From contig OY978525.1 in the NCBI GenBank assembly GCA_963854835.1, positions 22,715,253-22,779,252 of the forward strand: a stretch of 64,000 nt of DNA, given 5' to 3'. The position numbers and the translations under genes were made by a program. This document shows, one piece after another, positions 37,005-50,464 of the stretch (its first letter is position 1; every line of letters starts with the position of its first letter). The notes below the pieces were generated by a model. That model made no database searches. It was given only the letters and a program-made list of their open reading frames with translations, and had not been told where the DNA came from. The stretch comes from Megamerina dolium (lineage: Eukaryota > Arthropoda > Insecta > Diptera > Megamerinidae).

Positions 37005-40000
37005 AATTAAGAGATGTTTCATCTATTTCATTAATCTATAGAAAAAATTTAATGATCAGTGTTGAATGGCAAGAGGTTAGGATGATTCCTATACACTGTA
37101 CACATAAAAAGATATTATTCACGAAGTACTCAGTACTTCTATAAAATAAAAAAAGAACCCATAAATTTTGAATACTTTTATTTTTTAAATATTTGAAGTC
37201 AGCACAATTTGTTGATATTCTCAAATTCTCATGTATAAATACTTGATAGTATATAGGAACTTATATGGGAACAAGTCAACTAATACTGAAATACAACTTA
37301 AAAATTAAAAAATACAATATTAAAACCTAAATGTGTGAATTTCAATCCATAAACATTGAAGGTTGAATAATCTCAATTAAAAAAAAAAAATTCTATTGAC
37401 TATTTGGCTTATACGGGAGGTGTCACTTCTAGTGTAAAGGCACGACTCCTATTATACTTTAAATTGAATAAACTGGACTAAATACGATCATCTTATAAGG
37501 CCAGTATATAATCAGATTGATTTTAATTTAAGTTCGGCGTTTGCATTAAAGAAAAGTATTCCTCAAAATTTCGCCAACTTTTTTGTATATTTTCACATGA
37601 GTTTTGTCGAATACGACTCAACTTATATTGACTGTTATCTCGAAAGTCAATTTTTTCTAATATGTCACCTTAAAAATAATACATATCTATTCCTAATGAA
37701 CTACCAAAACTAGAGTCAGATCCTTCCATTTATCATAATTTCCCTGATATGTCATATCATGTTCATAACTCAGAAAACGCTATTATATTTCTGTGATAAT
37801 AACATAACCATAAAATTACTATAATTTTGTGTAGGATAGTATTTTTTTTATTTTATCTTTTATTGTGCATTGCTAATTTCATTAGATGCAATATTATATG
37901 TTCATTGTATAATTGTGACCTTTTTCGACTGATGATTTATATTTGGTTTTATTGAGTTATCTGTGTCTTCAAAAATGATTTCAATAAAAAAATTCCGATT
38001 ATTGCTTTTCCGTAGTCTTTTCTTCTTCTTAAGTATCATATTATGCATGTGTATCGTATTTCATTAGCTGTTATGCATACAAATGTGTTTGATAATTGTC
38101 ACCATTTAGACCAAATGGCTTTGCCTCTATTAAATAATAATTTAATATTCATCACTTGAGATTATTTTGGGGAGCCATATGTGTTGTGTCAAATTAGTGC
38201 TACTAGGAATGAATACATAAATTTGAAACAATAGAAAATAGTATGTCAAAATTGATGCCACAAAACAGGACTATATACTAATGGTTGTATTGTATTATAT
38301 AAATATAATAAGTGTGATAAATAAATATTTAATTACCAATGCTTTGTCCGATATATACAAATAAATTAACAATACTAAAAGACTCTGTATTTCCTAACAT
38401 GAAACTATTCGAGTTAACTAAATATTCATAGTTAGATGAAATTATAAAGATAAATTTGAATAAATATGTTAAGATAGATATTGTTGAATTGGTCTATCTA
38501 CCATACTACGAGTTTGTGGTTAATGTTCCTATACTACTCTCAATACTTTATCTACAATACTTCATTCTAAAACTAGAGAAAAAACAGAAGGGTATGATGT
38601 GGATACCATATTTGAGCAATTTAGGTTTGTATAATTGAATTGAAATATAACAGAATTAAATCAAATATGTGTCATTTCTCATTTTGTAAATAGTTATGTA
38701 TAGTTATGATTCAATTTACTTCTCTTCATATCATTATGATTACTATTATCGATACACGATTTTATTTACTCCTTTGTATATTCATGACAGTCGTTATAAT
38801 TATTGCCAATCAAACTGAAGTTTTTTTTTTTTATAGCAATTCTACTTACGGGCGAAGGTGGGAGGTACATATATTTGAGCTAAATATTGAGACAGTGGAA
38901 TTAGAAGAGGATAGTAGAGCTTAGTAGACGCCGCTAAGTGTAAATCCCTGATATTGAGCGTTTTCGGGTGCTTTTAAACTGATCTTGTAGGAAAGCCTCT
39001 TTAAGGAAGAGATAGGGAGTAAGTAAATATGTGCAAAAAAGTTGAATTTTAAAGATTAATGAATGCTAACATATTTGACCTATTTTAAGATTACTTTGGG
39101 ATCGAAATATGTAAAAATGACAATTTTGTAAAGGACTCCCCACAGGGTATAGAAATAATAGGTAAATAAGTTTACAAAAAAAGTCGAAGAAAAAAATTAT
39201 GGGGAACGGTCATACACTTGTACATTCAGGAGCGATTCTGGGTATTTTAATTAATATTTCCTAAGTTTTTTTTTAGGTTAGGTGAGAAATACGACGTTGC
39301 CTGGTCATATCACCAATGAATTAAATTGAATTTCAATGATCCCAAATAGGTACAGAAATATTTAGCTCCTCTGCTTATTAGTAGTTTATATTCTAATTCC
39401 AATTTAACCATTACCATCAATAATATTTTTATTTTGACTTTTAAAAATATTATTAAATTTATCTAAGAATAAGAAAAATAAATAAAATTAAGAGATAATC
39501 ACAAATTCGTAATGACAACTTAAATTAACATATTGTCTGAAATTTCCTAAAACATTTTTACATACAATATTAATATGAAAATCTCAATTCCCAATACACT
39601 ATCTGTTTCCTATATATATATACACACAGACGCCCATGTCTGTTTTATTGTATTACATAATATTATATAAAATTAAACTTTATGTGTTTTGAGCATAGCG
39701 TAAGAAAGAATACGCAAACAATTTAGAGATGTGTGGGTATAGACACACACACACACACCAACAATCACAATATTACATTGTGAAAACGCAAATAGAATTT
39801 ATTTAAAATAAAATAAAACTGTGGTAAAACTATATAGTGTAGTTAAAAAGAAGAAACAGATAAAATAATTAAATAAGAAAAACGTAATAAAACAATTTAC
39901 TCACATTCGCTCATATATTTGAATACATAAAAGTTTTGCTTATTTGGCAAATCAAGCATACAAACGAATCATCGCAAAATTTAATAAATCCAACAGAAAA

Positions 40001-41201
40001 CCAATGAATATCATTATTATTTTCAACATCATAATCTTTCACATCATCATTGTCATTGATATTGAGCAATAATAATGACAACAACAACAGCAATGAATGT
40101 ATCATTTGATTGTCGTATTATTATATGTGCGTATGTTTGTATGTAAACATACATACATATTGCATATTCAATACGTTTCGAAATGTATGTGATACCTTGA
40201 AGCTGTGTGCAATGAGTATATATAATGAGTATGACGATGATGGTTTGGATTTTTTATGCCTCTATGGATTTCCAAAAAATATGCTGTAGTTTGTTCATTC
40301 ATACATACACACGAATCACATGAACGTGTTCGTTTTTCTCGTATATTGTTTTTGTTTTCTCTCATTTTCGTTCAATTCGTTTATTCATTCAATGGGTCTG
40401 TGTATTTGTGTGTGTGCGCTCATACATCTGATTTATTTGAGGTAGTTTGTATTTTTGCTCACTTCTACTTTGGCTTTTCCTGTTTTTTTTTTCTTCTTTC
40501 ATTACCATCATTGTGATTATTATATACAAAGTGTACAAACAATCTAATACATATTAGTATACAATGTATATATTACTCATACGCCATGATGTATCGTAGT
40601 GCCAGTTTTGATTAGGATACATGTATACATATACAATACATTTATGTAGGCATATAAATGTACCATGTTGTTGTTGTAATTAAACTTGTTCTCCAAAAAA
40701 AAATATATAGGTATATGTTATTATTGTGAAATTCACAAAGCATATGTTAATCCTTTAGCCTTGAATCGGTTTGTTGATTTTCTAAATCCAGTTTAACAAT
40801 ACACGCAACTCTATACATATACTACGGTCGTATTGTACTTATATTATCTTTTATATCTACACAGTATAATAAATTTTAACAATGAAACCTAACAGTGCTG
40901 TCTTACTTATGTAGATCAATAAATATTACTTCATATCATTTTAAAAGTACTTGTACTATTAATTTACTTCATTTTATTTAATTACTTCAAATCATTTAAC
41001 CATCCAAACCTTTGAGCAAAGTAAATTATGCCCCCATAGCTACGTCTAAACAAATCATAAAGTTGAAATAAAATAAAATATAGCAAAGAGTTGTAACACT
41101 ACTTTTCAAAAATGTAGAATAGGAATAGATAATATTGTGGGTGCATAAGAAAGAAGAAGAAAGTATGTTTTGACGTCGAAAAATGACACGAAAAATTAGA
41201 T
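37005..41201. other. Non-coding A+T-rich stretch
   Basis: No gene is recognised in about 4.2 kb. Two instances of a dispersed motif lie at 38984-39020 and 39121-39165. A short (AC)n run is near 39747-39760. Confidence 0.5.
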
Positions 41202-41334
41202 GAAGAAAGACGCGTAAACATAGTTGACGGTGAAAAAGATGCGTAAACATAATTGACAGCGAAGAAAGACCCGTAAACACAGTTGACGGCAAAGAAAGAC
41301 TCGTATACAGAAATTACGGAAAAGAAATACGTAT
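41202..41334. repeat. 30-bp minisatellite, four full units and a partial
   Basis: The units start at 41202, 41232, 41261, 41291 and 41321 (partial). Each follows GAAGAAAGAC.CGTAAACA..GTTGACGG with a few changes. The tract is notably more G+C-rich than its surroundings. No open frame on either strand has convincing coding character. Confidence 0.85.
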
Positions 41335-44300
41335 TGTGAGAGATTTACCGCTCGAGAGTTGGCGTCGTTGCAGTTATCTGACCAACTGATAATAATTAGT
41401 GTATTTTGATAATAATGACACAGTCTTCAATTATGTTTACGCGTAGTACCGCAAAAAAAATATAGAATTAGGATATCCGACGGACCAGAAAAATTAAATT
41501 CTATGAATTTCTCTTAATTAAAATAATAATTACCATATATACAACCGTAATATTAAAAGCTTCAAAGAGGTTAATTTAATTTCAGACAGAACTAAAAAGA
41601 GGCCTACTAAACAAAAATACCACTGATTTCTCAACTTTAGAAAACCAAGCTACCCAATTTTTGTTAACTTGTGCGAGAACTGTTTCTATTTTTGTTTATT
41701 ATTTATACAAAAATATTGCAATGCTGCCCTACATATGCATATATAAATTTGTATAGATAAACATGTAGAGAATATTAAAAATATTTTATGTGGATATTGC
41801 TTTTAATAAATTACATCAAAATGTATTTATGTATTAGCATATTACATCCGATGAGATGTTATTGTTTTCGTTAGAAAATTTCATATTTATTGATTAATGG
41901 AAATGTGTGTGTACATTTATGGAAAAACCACAAACTGTAGTTTTGATCATGAAAACATTGTAATGAAAATAGATACATGACAAAATATACCACATACATA
42001 AACATTAGTAAAATATTAATTTTATGAGAGTGAAGCGATATGGGTGAAATTTTTGGATATGCAAGTAGTTATAAATCCATATTTATTAACCTGCTATTTG
42101 TGTTTATTATTCTTTACTCTAATGAAAACTAAGTAAAGACCGATAAATGTTAAATTAGTTTATTGAGGTGTACGTAGTCATAAAAAGATATGAGCTCTTA
42201 AAATTAAAAATATAATTTTAAATAAAAAAATGTATTTATTGTTATTCAATCACTTACTTACTCTCTCTTTAATATTTTCTTTTAGTGCGATTCATATATA
42301 AAACATTTTTCCCGAACAATTCCAGACTCACAAAATACCAAAGTTCTGTCTGAATAGAATGGAATGTCTAAATACTTCTAATGATTTTGAGGGAATTTTT
42401 CCTAGAACGCCTGAACACAATGGGGTGCCTGGAGTAGTAAATCATGTCTATGTACTTTTTGTATTTACCGGTTCTTTTTGTCTACTACAAAAGCATATTG
42501 TATTGACATGTGGCATTTTATGGGCATATGTTGATGCTTCCGTCGATAACAATCATTGGTTAAGCACAAATCAGCAAGTATTTATTACACTCTGAGTTGC
42601 TCTGACCCCAGTAAGCTAGTGGGAAAGTGATATAAACATACCCTACTTTAAAAACTTCGAAATAATATTTCGCAAAAAACGTCTTCCACAAATACATTTC
42701 AGATGGCATGGCGATATACTTAAAGATTATATATTATTAAGTTAATGGTTGAATTATACATATGTTACATACTGAATGACTTTTACATGTATTATTTCGA
42801 GCTACTAAATACTGTAGACATATAATAAATATTTTTAGGTTTTTTTGTGGTAACATGAAGAAAATTAATTCAAGGTCATTTGTAGGTTTTTCTTTTGTTT
42901 TGATTTCGCAAATACAATACGTATGTATATCCATACATATGGACATTTACTGGACTACGCACGCACACGCACTATGTAGAAAAACAAAGAGAAATGAAAG
43001 AATGTGATAGAAATTTTTATTGTTTTGTAGAACTGAATGAACACTACTTTAAAGCGAAAATTTATTGAACATGATCTAACTAATTTCAATACAACAGCCA
43101 ATATTAGCGGCTATGGGGCTCAGTAGGGAATGTCTGACTAATACTCAACAGAATAATAGCTCTTATTTTTACTTTGGTCAAGGATGCAGTTAGCCCTAAA
43201 AATTATCGTAATAACACAGAAGAAATACATATACTTGCTGATACTCTTTTACACATGTAATTTATTTATTTCGATTATAATTGATTCTAATAAAATTAAA
43301 ACGAATTGAATAATACATACATTCATTTAATATACGTAATTATTGTCGTTAATTAATTCCATGTAAATGTGCTTGCATATAGTATAATCAAGCATTAATA
43401 TAAAAAGTATGCTTAATTATATTTTCAAAAATCATTTTCTCATACCCTTATGAGCTTCATGAATTGCTATTATAATTTAATATCTGTAAGAGATGCATAC
43501 TTCTTTATATGCACATTATACAAGCACATTTAATATCAATATAATTGCTTCATTTATAATATGGACAAAAAATGCAAATATAATTTCATTATTAATTAAT
43601 TAAGAAAACTCACTCTTCGAACAGAGCAGAACAGAGCCAAAGCGAATTTCATAATATTCATTTGTTTTAATTTAATCGCCATCAGTATAATAGTCGTTAC
43701 CGTTTTCGTCAACGTAGTCTTTTTTTTACTTTTTTATTTCATTTCGTTTTGTTCTGTTTTGAAAAAAAATTAATATTATTTTCGTTGACTAATTTTTTTT
43801 TACCCAGTCACATGAACTATTTCATATACCTACCTAGATTCATATACGTGTATAGTCTTAATGTCTTTTACTGAGTATTTTCTTTTTTTGTGGATGGAGA
43901 TCTTTGCACCAATATTACCAAAATAAATACGTTCATATGAGTGAAATGTGACTAAAAGAAGAAAACAAATTTGGCACAGAATATACTAATAATTTGCATA
44001 CCTATATAAATATATACAATATTATATCTACATATGGCTTGATACTTCATATACTCATACATGGGCAACATAGGATAATAAAATTTCATTCTGCCATAAA
44101 TTTTTATTAAGTAACTATTATGTATATGTTTTGGGTTTGATTTCAAATAAAGACAAAAATGTGTATAGTTGCAAAGATAAACTAGCACACTTTAATACTG
44201 AACTCCTTCGGTGAATTAGATATTTTTAAAGATTCTATATCCCAAAAGAGGATAACTTCCTCGTATTTGTAGAATTGTATTATTGGCATATATGGACATG

Positions 44301-47109
44301 TAAAAAATAATAAATAAAATTATTTTTATATAGTGGGCTTTCCACGAGGAGCTGGATGATTTCTATTTTGATTGCAATGTGTTGTAACTTTATACATTTG
44401 TTTTGACAATTAGAAGATAGTAGGATTTTAACCATGAATTTTTTTTTTTGTAAATGTAAGAATTCAACTCGTAATTTTATTGACAGATTTGAAGAAACTG
44501 GAGGAAACGTTTTTGTCCAGGAGGCGATATATATATTTCCATACATTGTGCGGAGTTAGAAAAGTAATGCTAGATACCTAGAATCACCACTAGAGGGGTA
44601 ACATGTTGGGATGACGCTAATTACTTGTTTCTCATAAACTTTTTTGCCGTACTTAGCCTCTACCTTCATCGTTACATCCTACAAAATTAATGTCGCAACC
44701 GCTTTATTAATTTTTACTACTCAGCATTTCTCAGCCGCCATAAGAGGGGAAGATAAGTGGTAAGTATGTTTGATGAAATGTTCGGGCAGAAAAAATAATA
44801 ACAGACAGTCATACATTACACCACTCTAGAGTCGATTTCCCGGTTAGAGTAATTTTTCGTTATTAAGGTATTTTTGCGTTTATTTTATAGGGAAGTTGGC
44901 CTAAGGAATAAATATAAGAATTAAGTTTGTCCCCGAAAAATATTGAGTAGTAAAAATTAATTTGCGTCGATCATATATTTCACCTTTTTAGTGACACTCT
45001 GCGAGTGGTGGTAGTGAAATTTATATAAAGGCTAGAGAAAGAATATTTGAAAATTTTTTTCAGGTTAGAAGAATATGACTTTGCAAAGTTCAAGTCGAAT
45101 TTATCGACACCAAATACAACTCATAGATTTATCTCTTCAGTTTTTTTTATTTTGGGTAGCTATGTTATTAATCAACAATTTATTTCAATCTGGTTAAGGC
45201 TTGTTGTAAATTCTGTAGGCATTTAGTTGATGACTTTCTTAAAATACCACAACATTGGCAACCTATTGATCTATTGATAGCACTGATATAAATATAGATT
45301 AGTTTTATTACAACTGATTTAAATTCCCCTTACCTAAAATGTACATAAGATTTAGTATAACAAAGAGCAATAAGAAATATGAATCACATTTAAGCTCGGA
45401 ATTATTTTGTTTTAAGTATTTGCTTCTTATCCCTTTTAATGTATGCTACTCATTTAATATTTATTAGTTACACTATTTTTTTCTCCCCTTTTCTTTGATT
45501 CTAACCCAGTAAAATTTTCTCTTTTTATATAGTAATGATGATAATGTCAATAATAATGATAATCATAGTTGTACTTATGTATAAAATTCTCATTGAATTG
45601 TTCTTAATTTTTAGTTTTTCTTCAAAGGAACTATACTTCAGTGGAAGTATTATTTTTAATGGGAAAATAGAAAAGATACTAGCGTGCACACTAAAAATTG
45701 GAATATTTTACTCGAATTCAAACCAAACAGTCATGGTAATAGGTAATTCAAATGAAAGTCAGTACTAGAGTTTTATTTTACCAAAATATAAAGTATCCTG
45801 CCGTGAGATATGGAGAATATTTATAATTATGAAGAGGAAGAAAAGTAGGTAGTGAAAGTAGCTAGGTCAACGTTAGTTATTGTTATCAAAACTTTATTGC
45901 ACAATTGTTGAATTCTTTTAATATGGAAAAAATGTTTGCCTCAATGTCGAAAATCTAAATTCAAATATAATTGCTCGTTATGAATTGGCGGGGAGAAGTT
46001 ATTCCGTATCTTAATTGCAACATTGTTATAAAATAATATAGTCTTTTTCTGTCAAACGATTCGAATAAGAATTACAATTTCAAGTTCTATTTGGAACTTG
46101 TATTAAAGAAATTTCACATAATTCTTTTTCTGTAAATTAAAATGCAATTCAACTAATGCATGTTATTGAATATTCTTTATGGAATGCTAAAAACTACTTT
46201 GCTGTAGTTACAATAAATTGCTACATTTGTAAATAGGGTTTATTACCGAAAGCAGGTGTTGAAGTAGTGTTGAAGAGTCTCCTTCGTTCTCTGCCTGATT
46301 ATACATACGACATACTTTATTTGCATTATACATCAGCATAAGCCTACCTAATAGTATTTACCTAATATTGGCTATATGTAATTTATGTATGCAAATAAAT
46401 AGGACAAGACAACATGTTAGAGAAAAGGACAACAATCAATAATTCAAGAATATAAGCAACAAAAACAATATATAAACACAACGAAATAGCTTACATGTGA
46501 ATGTAAGAGTAATCCTGTAAGAATATGAATCAAAAGTACCTTCATTCTATGTATATGGTATAACAAATGTGGTTTAAAATATATATGTACTATACAAAAT
46601 TTGCATAGGTTTATAAACACTCATTAGGACCTTTCCTAGGTTGCATACTGGATATTCGTACATATAAAATATAAAGAAAAACAAACACAAATGATAGGAC
46701 GATATACAAATTTTGATTATTTTGTACACATTCCAACAATTTTCTAATAAGACTTTATATCTATCGTCTGAATAAGTAGTACCAATTACTTACATTATAT
46801 ATAGAAAGCCAATTGACACATATTCTGCCAATTACCATAAACTTCAAAAAGTGATCTAAACCGAAATCTATTTTGAAACACACATTGCATAAAGTATAGG
46901 TACACAAAATAATTTGCCATATATTTTTTCACATACAAGCTGTTGTTTAACCATCAATTCATACATGTACTCTAATATACCCCAACAGGTAATAGGGCAC
47001 ATACTCGTATTTACGTGCAGATATACTATGGATAAACTTATGTTCTATTTGAGTATCTAGACAGATGATAGAGTCATGAAAGTTACCTTTTTGTGTGCTA
47101 CAATTTTGA
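41335..47109. other. Non-coding A+T-rich stretch
   Basis: No gene is recognised in about 5.8 kb. Open frames here (up to 88 codons) are hydrophobic or A/T-driven and carry no domain I can name. Confidence 0.5.
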
Positions 47110-48543
47110 TTGCCTGTAATATTTTGCAGAAAAAACCTGCGTGCAGGCGCAACGCGAGCTGTTAAGGAGCGGTACAGAGAGAAAAGGAGTGCAGAGAGAC
47201 GTCTTTTCAGGCGCAAGAAGAGGGAGTTGGAAAGACGTGAGTGTGAGGAGATTGAGATGTGTACCGACAAGAATGAGACTCGAAAATTCTTCGAAAAGAT
47301 CAAGCGCCTAAGTGGAGGTTTAAATCCCGGAGCCTCTTCTTGTCGTGATGGAAATGGGAATCTGGTTACAGATGTCCAGAGTGTACTGAGCCTATGGAGG
47401 GAACACTTCTCAACGTTACTGAATGGCGATGCTACGAACAATTCCGCCAGTGGAGGAGATTGCCCGATAACCCCAATTACAGATGATGGTGTTGATGTTC
47501 CACCACCCGACTATGACGAGGTTGAAACGGCCATTTTAAGGCTGAAGAACAACAAAGCTGCAGGTGCTGATGGCCTGCCTGCCGAGTTGTTTAAGACCGG
47601 AGGCGATGAGCTGCTCACCCGCATGCACCAGCTCATAAGCAAAATATGGTCGGATGAAAGCATGCCTGATGATTGGAGGCTCAGTGTTCTCTGTCCTGTA
47701 CATAAAAAAGGAGACCCCACAATTTGCGCCAACTACCGTGGAATAAGTCTCCTGAGCATTGCATACAAGGTTCTATCGAGCGTACTGTGTGAAAGGTTGA
47801 AGCCTATGCTCAGCAACCTGATTGGACCTTATCAGTGTGGCTTCAGACCTGGTAAATCCACCATCGACCAGATTTTCACACTGCGCCAAATCTTGGAGAA
47901 GACCCAAGAAAAACAGATCGACACACACCACCTTTTTGTTGATTATAAAACCGCTTTCGACAGTCCGGTAAGGGATTACCTCTACGCAACAATGTCTGAG
48001 TTCGGTATTCCTGCAAAGCTCATTCGACTTTGTAGAATGACACTGCATAACTCCCGTTGTGCAGTGAAAATTGGGAACGACCTCTCCGCACCGTTTAATA
48101 CCGAACGGGGTTTCAGAGAAGGTGATTCGTTATCGTGCGACTTCTTCAATCTTATTATGGAGAAAATAATACGAGCTGCTGATCTACGACATAATGGCAC
48201 TATCTTCAACAAAAGTGTCATGCTGTTAGCGTATGCCGACGATATTGACATAATCGGCATGAACACGCGAGCAGTCAGTGCAGCATTCTCAGAGTTGGAA
48301 AGAGAGTCGCGTCGGATGGGTCTCACGGTGAACGAGGGCAAGACGAAGTATCTAGTGTCAACAAACAAAGAGTCCCGGCGTCTTGGACAGCACGTCACTG
48401 TTGACAACTACGCTTTTGAAGTAGTAAGGGACTTTGTCTATCTTGACCAAGTACTGGAGAACCTGAAGGTGCTTGGAATTTCTAACTGGCAGAAGCTAGC
48501 GAAGAACAGAGATGGCTGGCGAAGCATGTTATTTTCGGCCTAA
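47110..48543 (+). pseudogene. RTE-type LINE reverse transcriptase, 5'-truncated with internal deletion
   Basis: A 477-codon frame lies within the element. The first six codons are flank and target-site duplication, so the ATG is not the element's own. The basic linker (about residues 8-60) follows, then the RT core: NNKAAGADGLPAEL (147-160), GFRPGKSTIDQI (244-255), LFVDYKTAFD with catalytic Asp278, GFREGD (334-339) and YADD with Asp377-Asp378. All three catalytic Asp are present. The endonuclease domain is missing (5' truncation). About 156 residues of the C-terminal region are also missing: RDFVYL jumps directly to DQVLENL, whereas copy 2 has the intervening LANRCYFGL...RRRRGRP region. It ends in NRDGWRSMLFSA. 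The family's job is to nick target DNA and copy its RNA there; this copy cannot do so alone. Confidence 0.88.
47116..47127. repeat. Target-site duplication of RTE copy 1 (left)
   Basis: GTAATATTTTGC at 47116-47127 recurs at 48585-48596, directly after the TAAG tail of the element. Confidence 0.82.
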
Positions 48544-48584
48544 ATCGATATTCGGTTGTTATGGCCACATAAGTAAGTAAGTAA
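47128..48584 (+). mobile_element. RTE-type LINE, copy 1
   Basis: The insertion is bounded by a 12-bp target-site duplication. It has a very short 3' end after the stop (about 40 bp) finishing in TAAG tetranucleotide repeats, typical of the RTE clade, which has short 3' ends made of simple repeats rather than poly-A. The 5' end is truncated in the linker upstream of the RT domain. Confidence 0.86.
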
Positions 48585-48596
48585 GTAATATTTTGC

Positions 48597-49622
48597 TACT
48601 TTCGATGTGTTACTTATGTGTTAATTCTACTTTATCATATGAACAAATATTCTTGCCCACACAATGTGTACATACCTATCTACAATATTCTGATGTAAGG
48701 TATGAATGTATTTAAACAGATATTTCATTAATTGTTGTCTACTTAAATACATGTGCTCACATTTCATATATATGTGTTACATGCCCATGAGTCCTATTTT
48801 TGTCTCTCATTTCTTGTCTGACCTCTTGTTTATATGGCCATGTATTTATATACGTGTGTATATATATGAAGCTCTAGTAAGTCAAGATGCTATGTATTCC
48901 ATTCTATTATACTTACTCTGATAGTGTTTTTTAAATGTCAAGTGATTCATTTTATTTGAGTTTAATTCGATTTCAATGTCATCGAATTTTATATTGTATA
49001 TTTTGAACTACAACTGTAGATGCTTTCCTTCTTTGGAGAATTGTTGATTTAATCTTCGATATCATCAATCGATTTTTTATAAAATCCAGAGAATATTGGG
49101 TTCTGGGAAAGAAATAAAGCAAAACAAAATATAATGAAAGAATGCAACATAAACTCTATATGTTTTGTAGAATATAATGAGTTTTTAGAAAATCTCAGGA
49201 TATTGAGAATATTAGAAAATTTCTCTAGACGGCTAAGCTCACGAGCAGTTTTCTATTGAGCCGATTCATTTTTCTGGATGTTATAAAATAAACCACATAA
49301 ACCATAAACCATAAAATAAACATTTCGTTGGTAAACCAGCATCCATGAGGCAGCCTAATGTACGTGGTACTTAATAGCTAGTCGTATGTCATTTTACTAT
49401 ACATACACATTCAATATTATTATTGTATCATTTTGTTGTCATCGTATAATTTTATTTTGCTTATTTAAATCTGTATTTAAGTGTACATATTTCTGCACGT
49501 ATTTAATAAGTGCATGTGCTCATATCTATTCAACATTTTTTTTTATGTATATCAGCTTTACAGGTCCGCCAATACATCATGCAAATACACACATTAGAGT
49601 ATTCCTTAGATCCATGGAGAAT
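48597..49622. other. Non-coding stretch between the two LINE copies
   Basis: About 1 kb, A+T-rich, with no gene recognised. A small tandem run of AAACCATA-type units is at about 49290-49318. Confidence 0.5.
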
Positions 49623-49638
49623 ACTAAACGATATTACT
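49623..49638. repeat. Target-site duplication of RTE copy 2 (left)
   Basis: ACTAAACGATATTACT at 49623-49638 recurs exactly at 50449-50464: a 16-bp direct repeat. Confidence 0.92.
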
Positions 49639-50448
49639 TACTTACTTATGAGGCCATAACAACAGAATATCGATTTAGGCCGAAAATAACATGCTTCGCC
49701 AGCCATCTCTGTTCTTCGCTAGCTGGCGCCAGTTAGAAATTCCAAACGCCGTCAGGTTCTCCAGTACTTGGTCTTTCCACCGGAGGTTTGGTCTTCCTCT
49801 TCTGCGTCGTCCTCCAGCGGGTTCCGAATATAACACCTTCTTAGCTGGAGCGTGTTCTTCCATTCGCTCGACATGACCTAGCCAGCGCAGCCGCTGGATT
49901 TTGATGCGCTTTACTATGTCGATATCGGCATATAGCTCGTACAGCTCATGGTTGTACCTTATTCGGTACTCGCCACCAACGCAAATAGGTCCAAAGATCC
50001 TGCGTAGGACCTTTCTCTCGAAAACTCCAAGCATTCGCTCATCCGAGATGGAAATTGTCCAGGCTTCAGCGCCATATGTTAGGACAGGCATGATGAGAGA
50101 CTTGTAGAGTGTAGTTTTCGTTCTTCGAGAGAGGGCTCGACTTTTCAATTGCTTACTCAGCCCAAAGTAACACCTGTTAGCAAGAGTTATCCTACGCATG
50201 ATCTCCAAGCTGACGTCATTACTGCTGTTAATGCTGGTTCCAAGATAGCAAAGTCCCTTACTACTTCAAAAGCGTAGTTGTCAACAGTGACGTGCTGTCC
50301 AAGACGCCGGGACTCTTTGTTTGTTGACACTAGATACTTCGTCTTGCCCTCGTTCACCGTGAGACCCATCCGACGCGACTCTCTTTCCAACTCTGAGAAT
50401 GCTGCACTGACTGCTCGCGTGTTCATGCCGATTATGTCAATATCGTCG
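49639..50448 (-). mobile_element. RTE-type LINE, copy 2 (strongly 5'-truncated)
   Basis: About 810 bp in minus orientation, starting inside the YADD box of the reverse transcriptase (first element codons encode DDIDIIG) and ending in the same GGCCTAAATCGATATTC and TAAG-tail region as copy 1. It is bounded by a perfect 16-bp duplication. Extreme 5' truncation is normal for LINE insertions. Confidence 0.92.
49675..50448 (-). pseudogene. C-terminal part of RTE reverse transcriptase with a frameshift
   Basis: The first frame (from about 50448 to 50249) carries IIGMNTRAVSAAFSEL and the LTVNEGKTKYL block, then RDF. One T missing near 50248-50252 (copy 1 has TTGTCTATC, copy 2 TTGCTATC) shifts the frame. 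The second frame (49675-50208) carries the remaining C-terminal domain: RRITLANRCYFGL, LYKSLIMPVLTYGAEAWT, RRIFGP, LRWLGHVERM and RRRRGRPNLRWKDQV. These C-terminal blocks are what copy 1 has lost. Confidence 0.9.
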
Positions 50449-50464
50449 ACTAAACGATATTACT

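Noticed and set aside
46959..47441. 160-codon minus frame over the LINE
   Set aside because: Shadow of the plus-strand RT frame; the same applies to the minus frames at 47511-48407 and the plus frames at 49691-50466.
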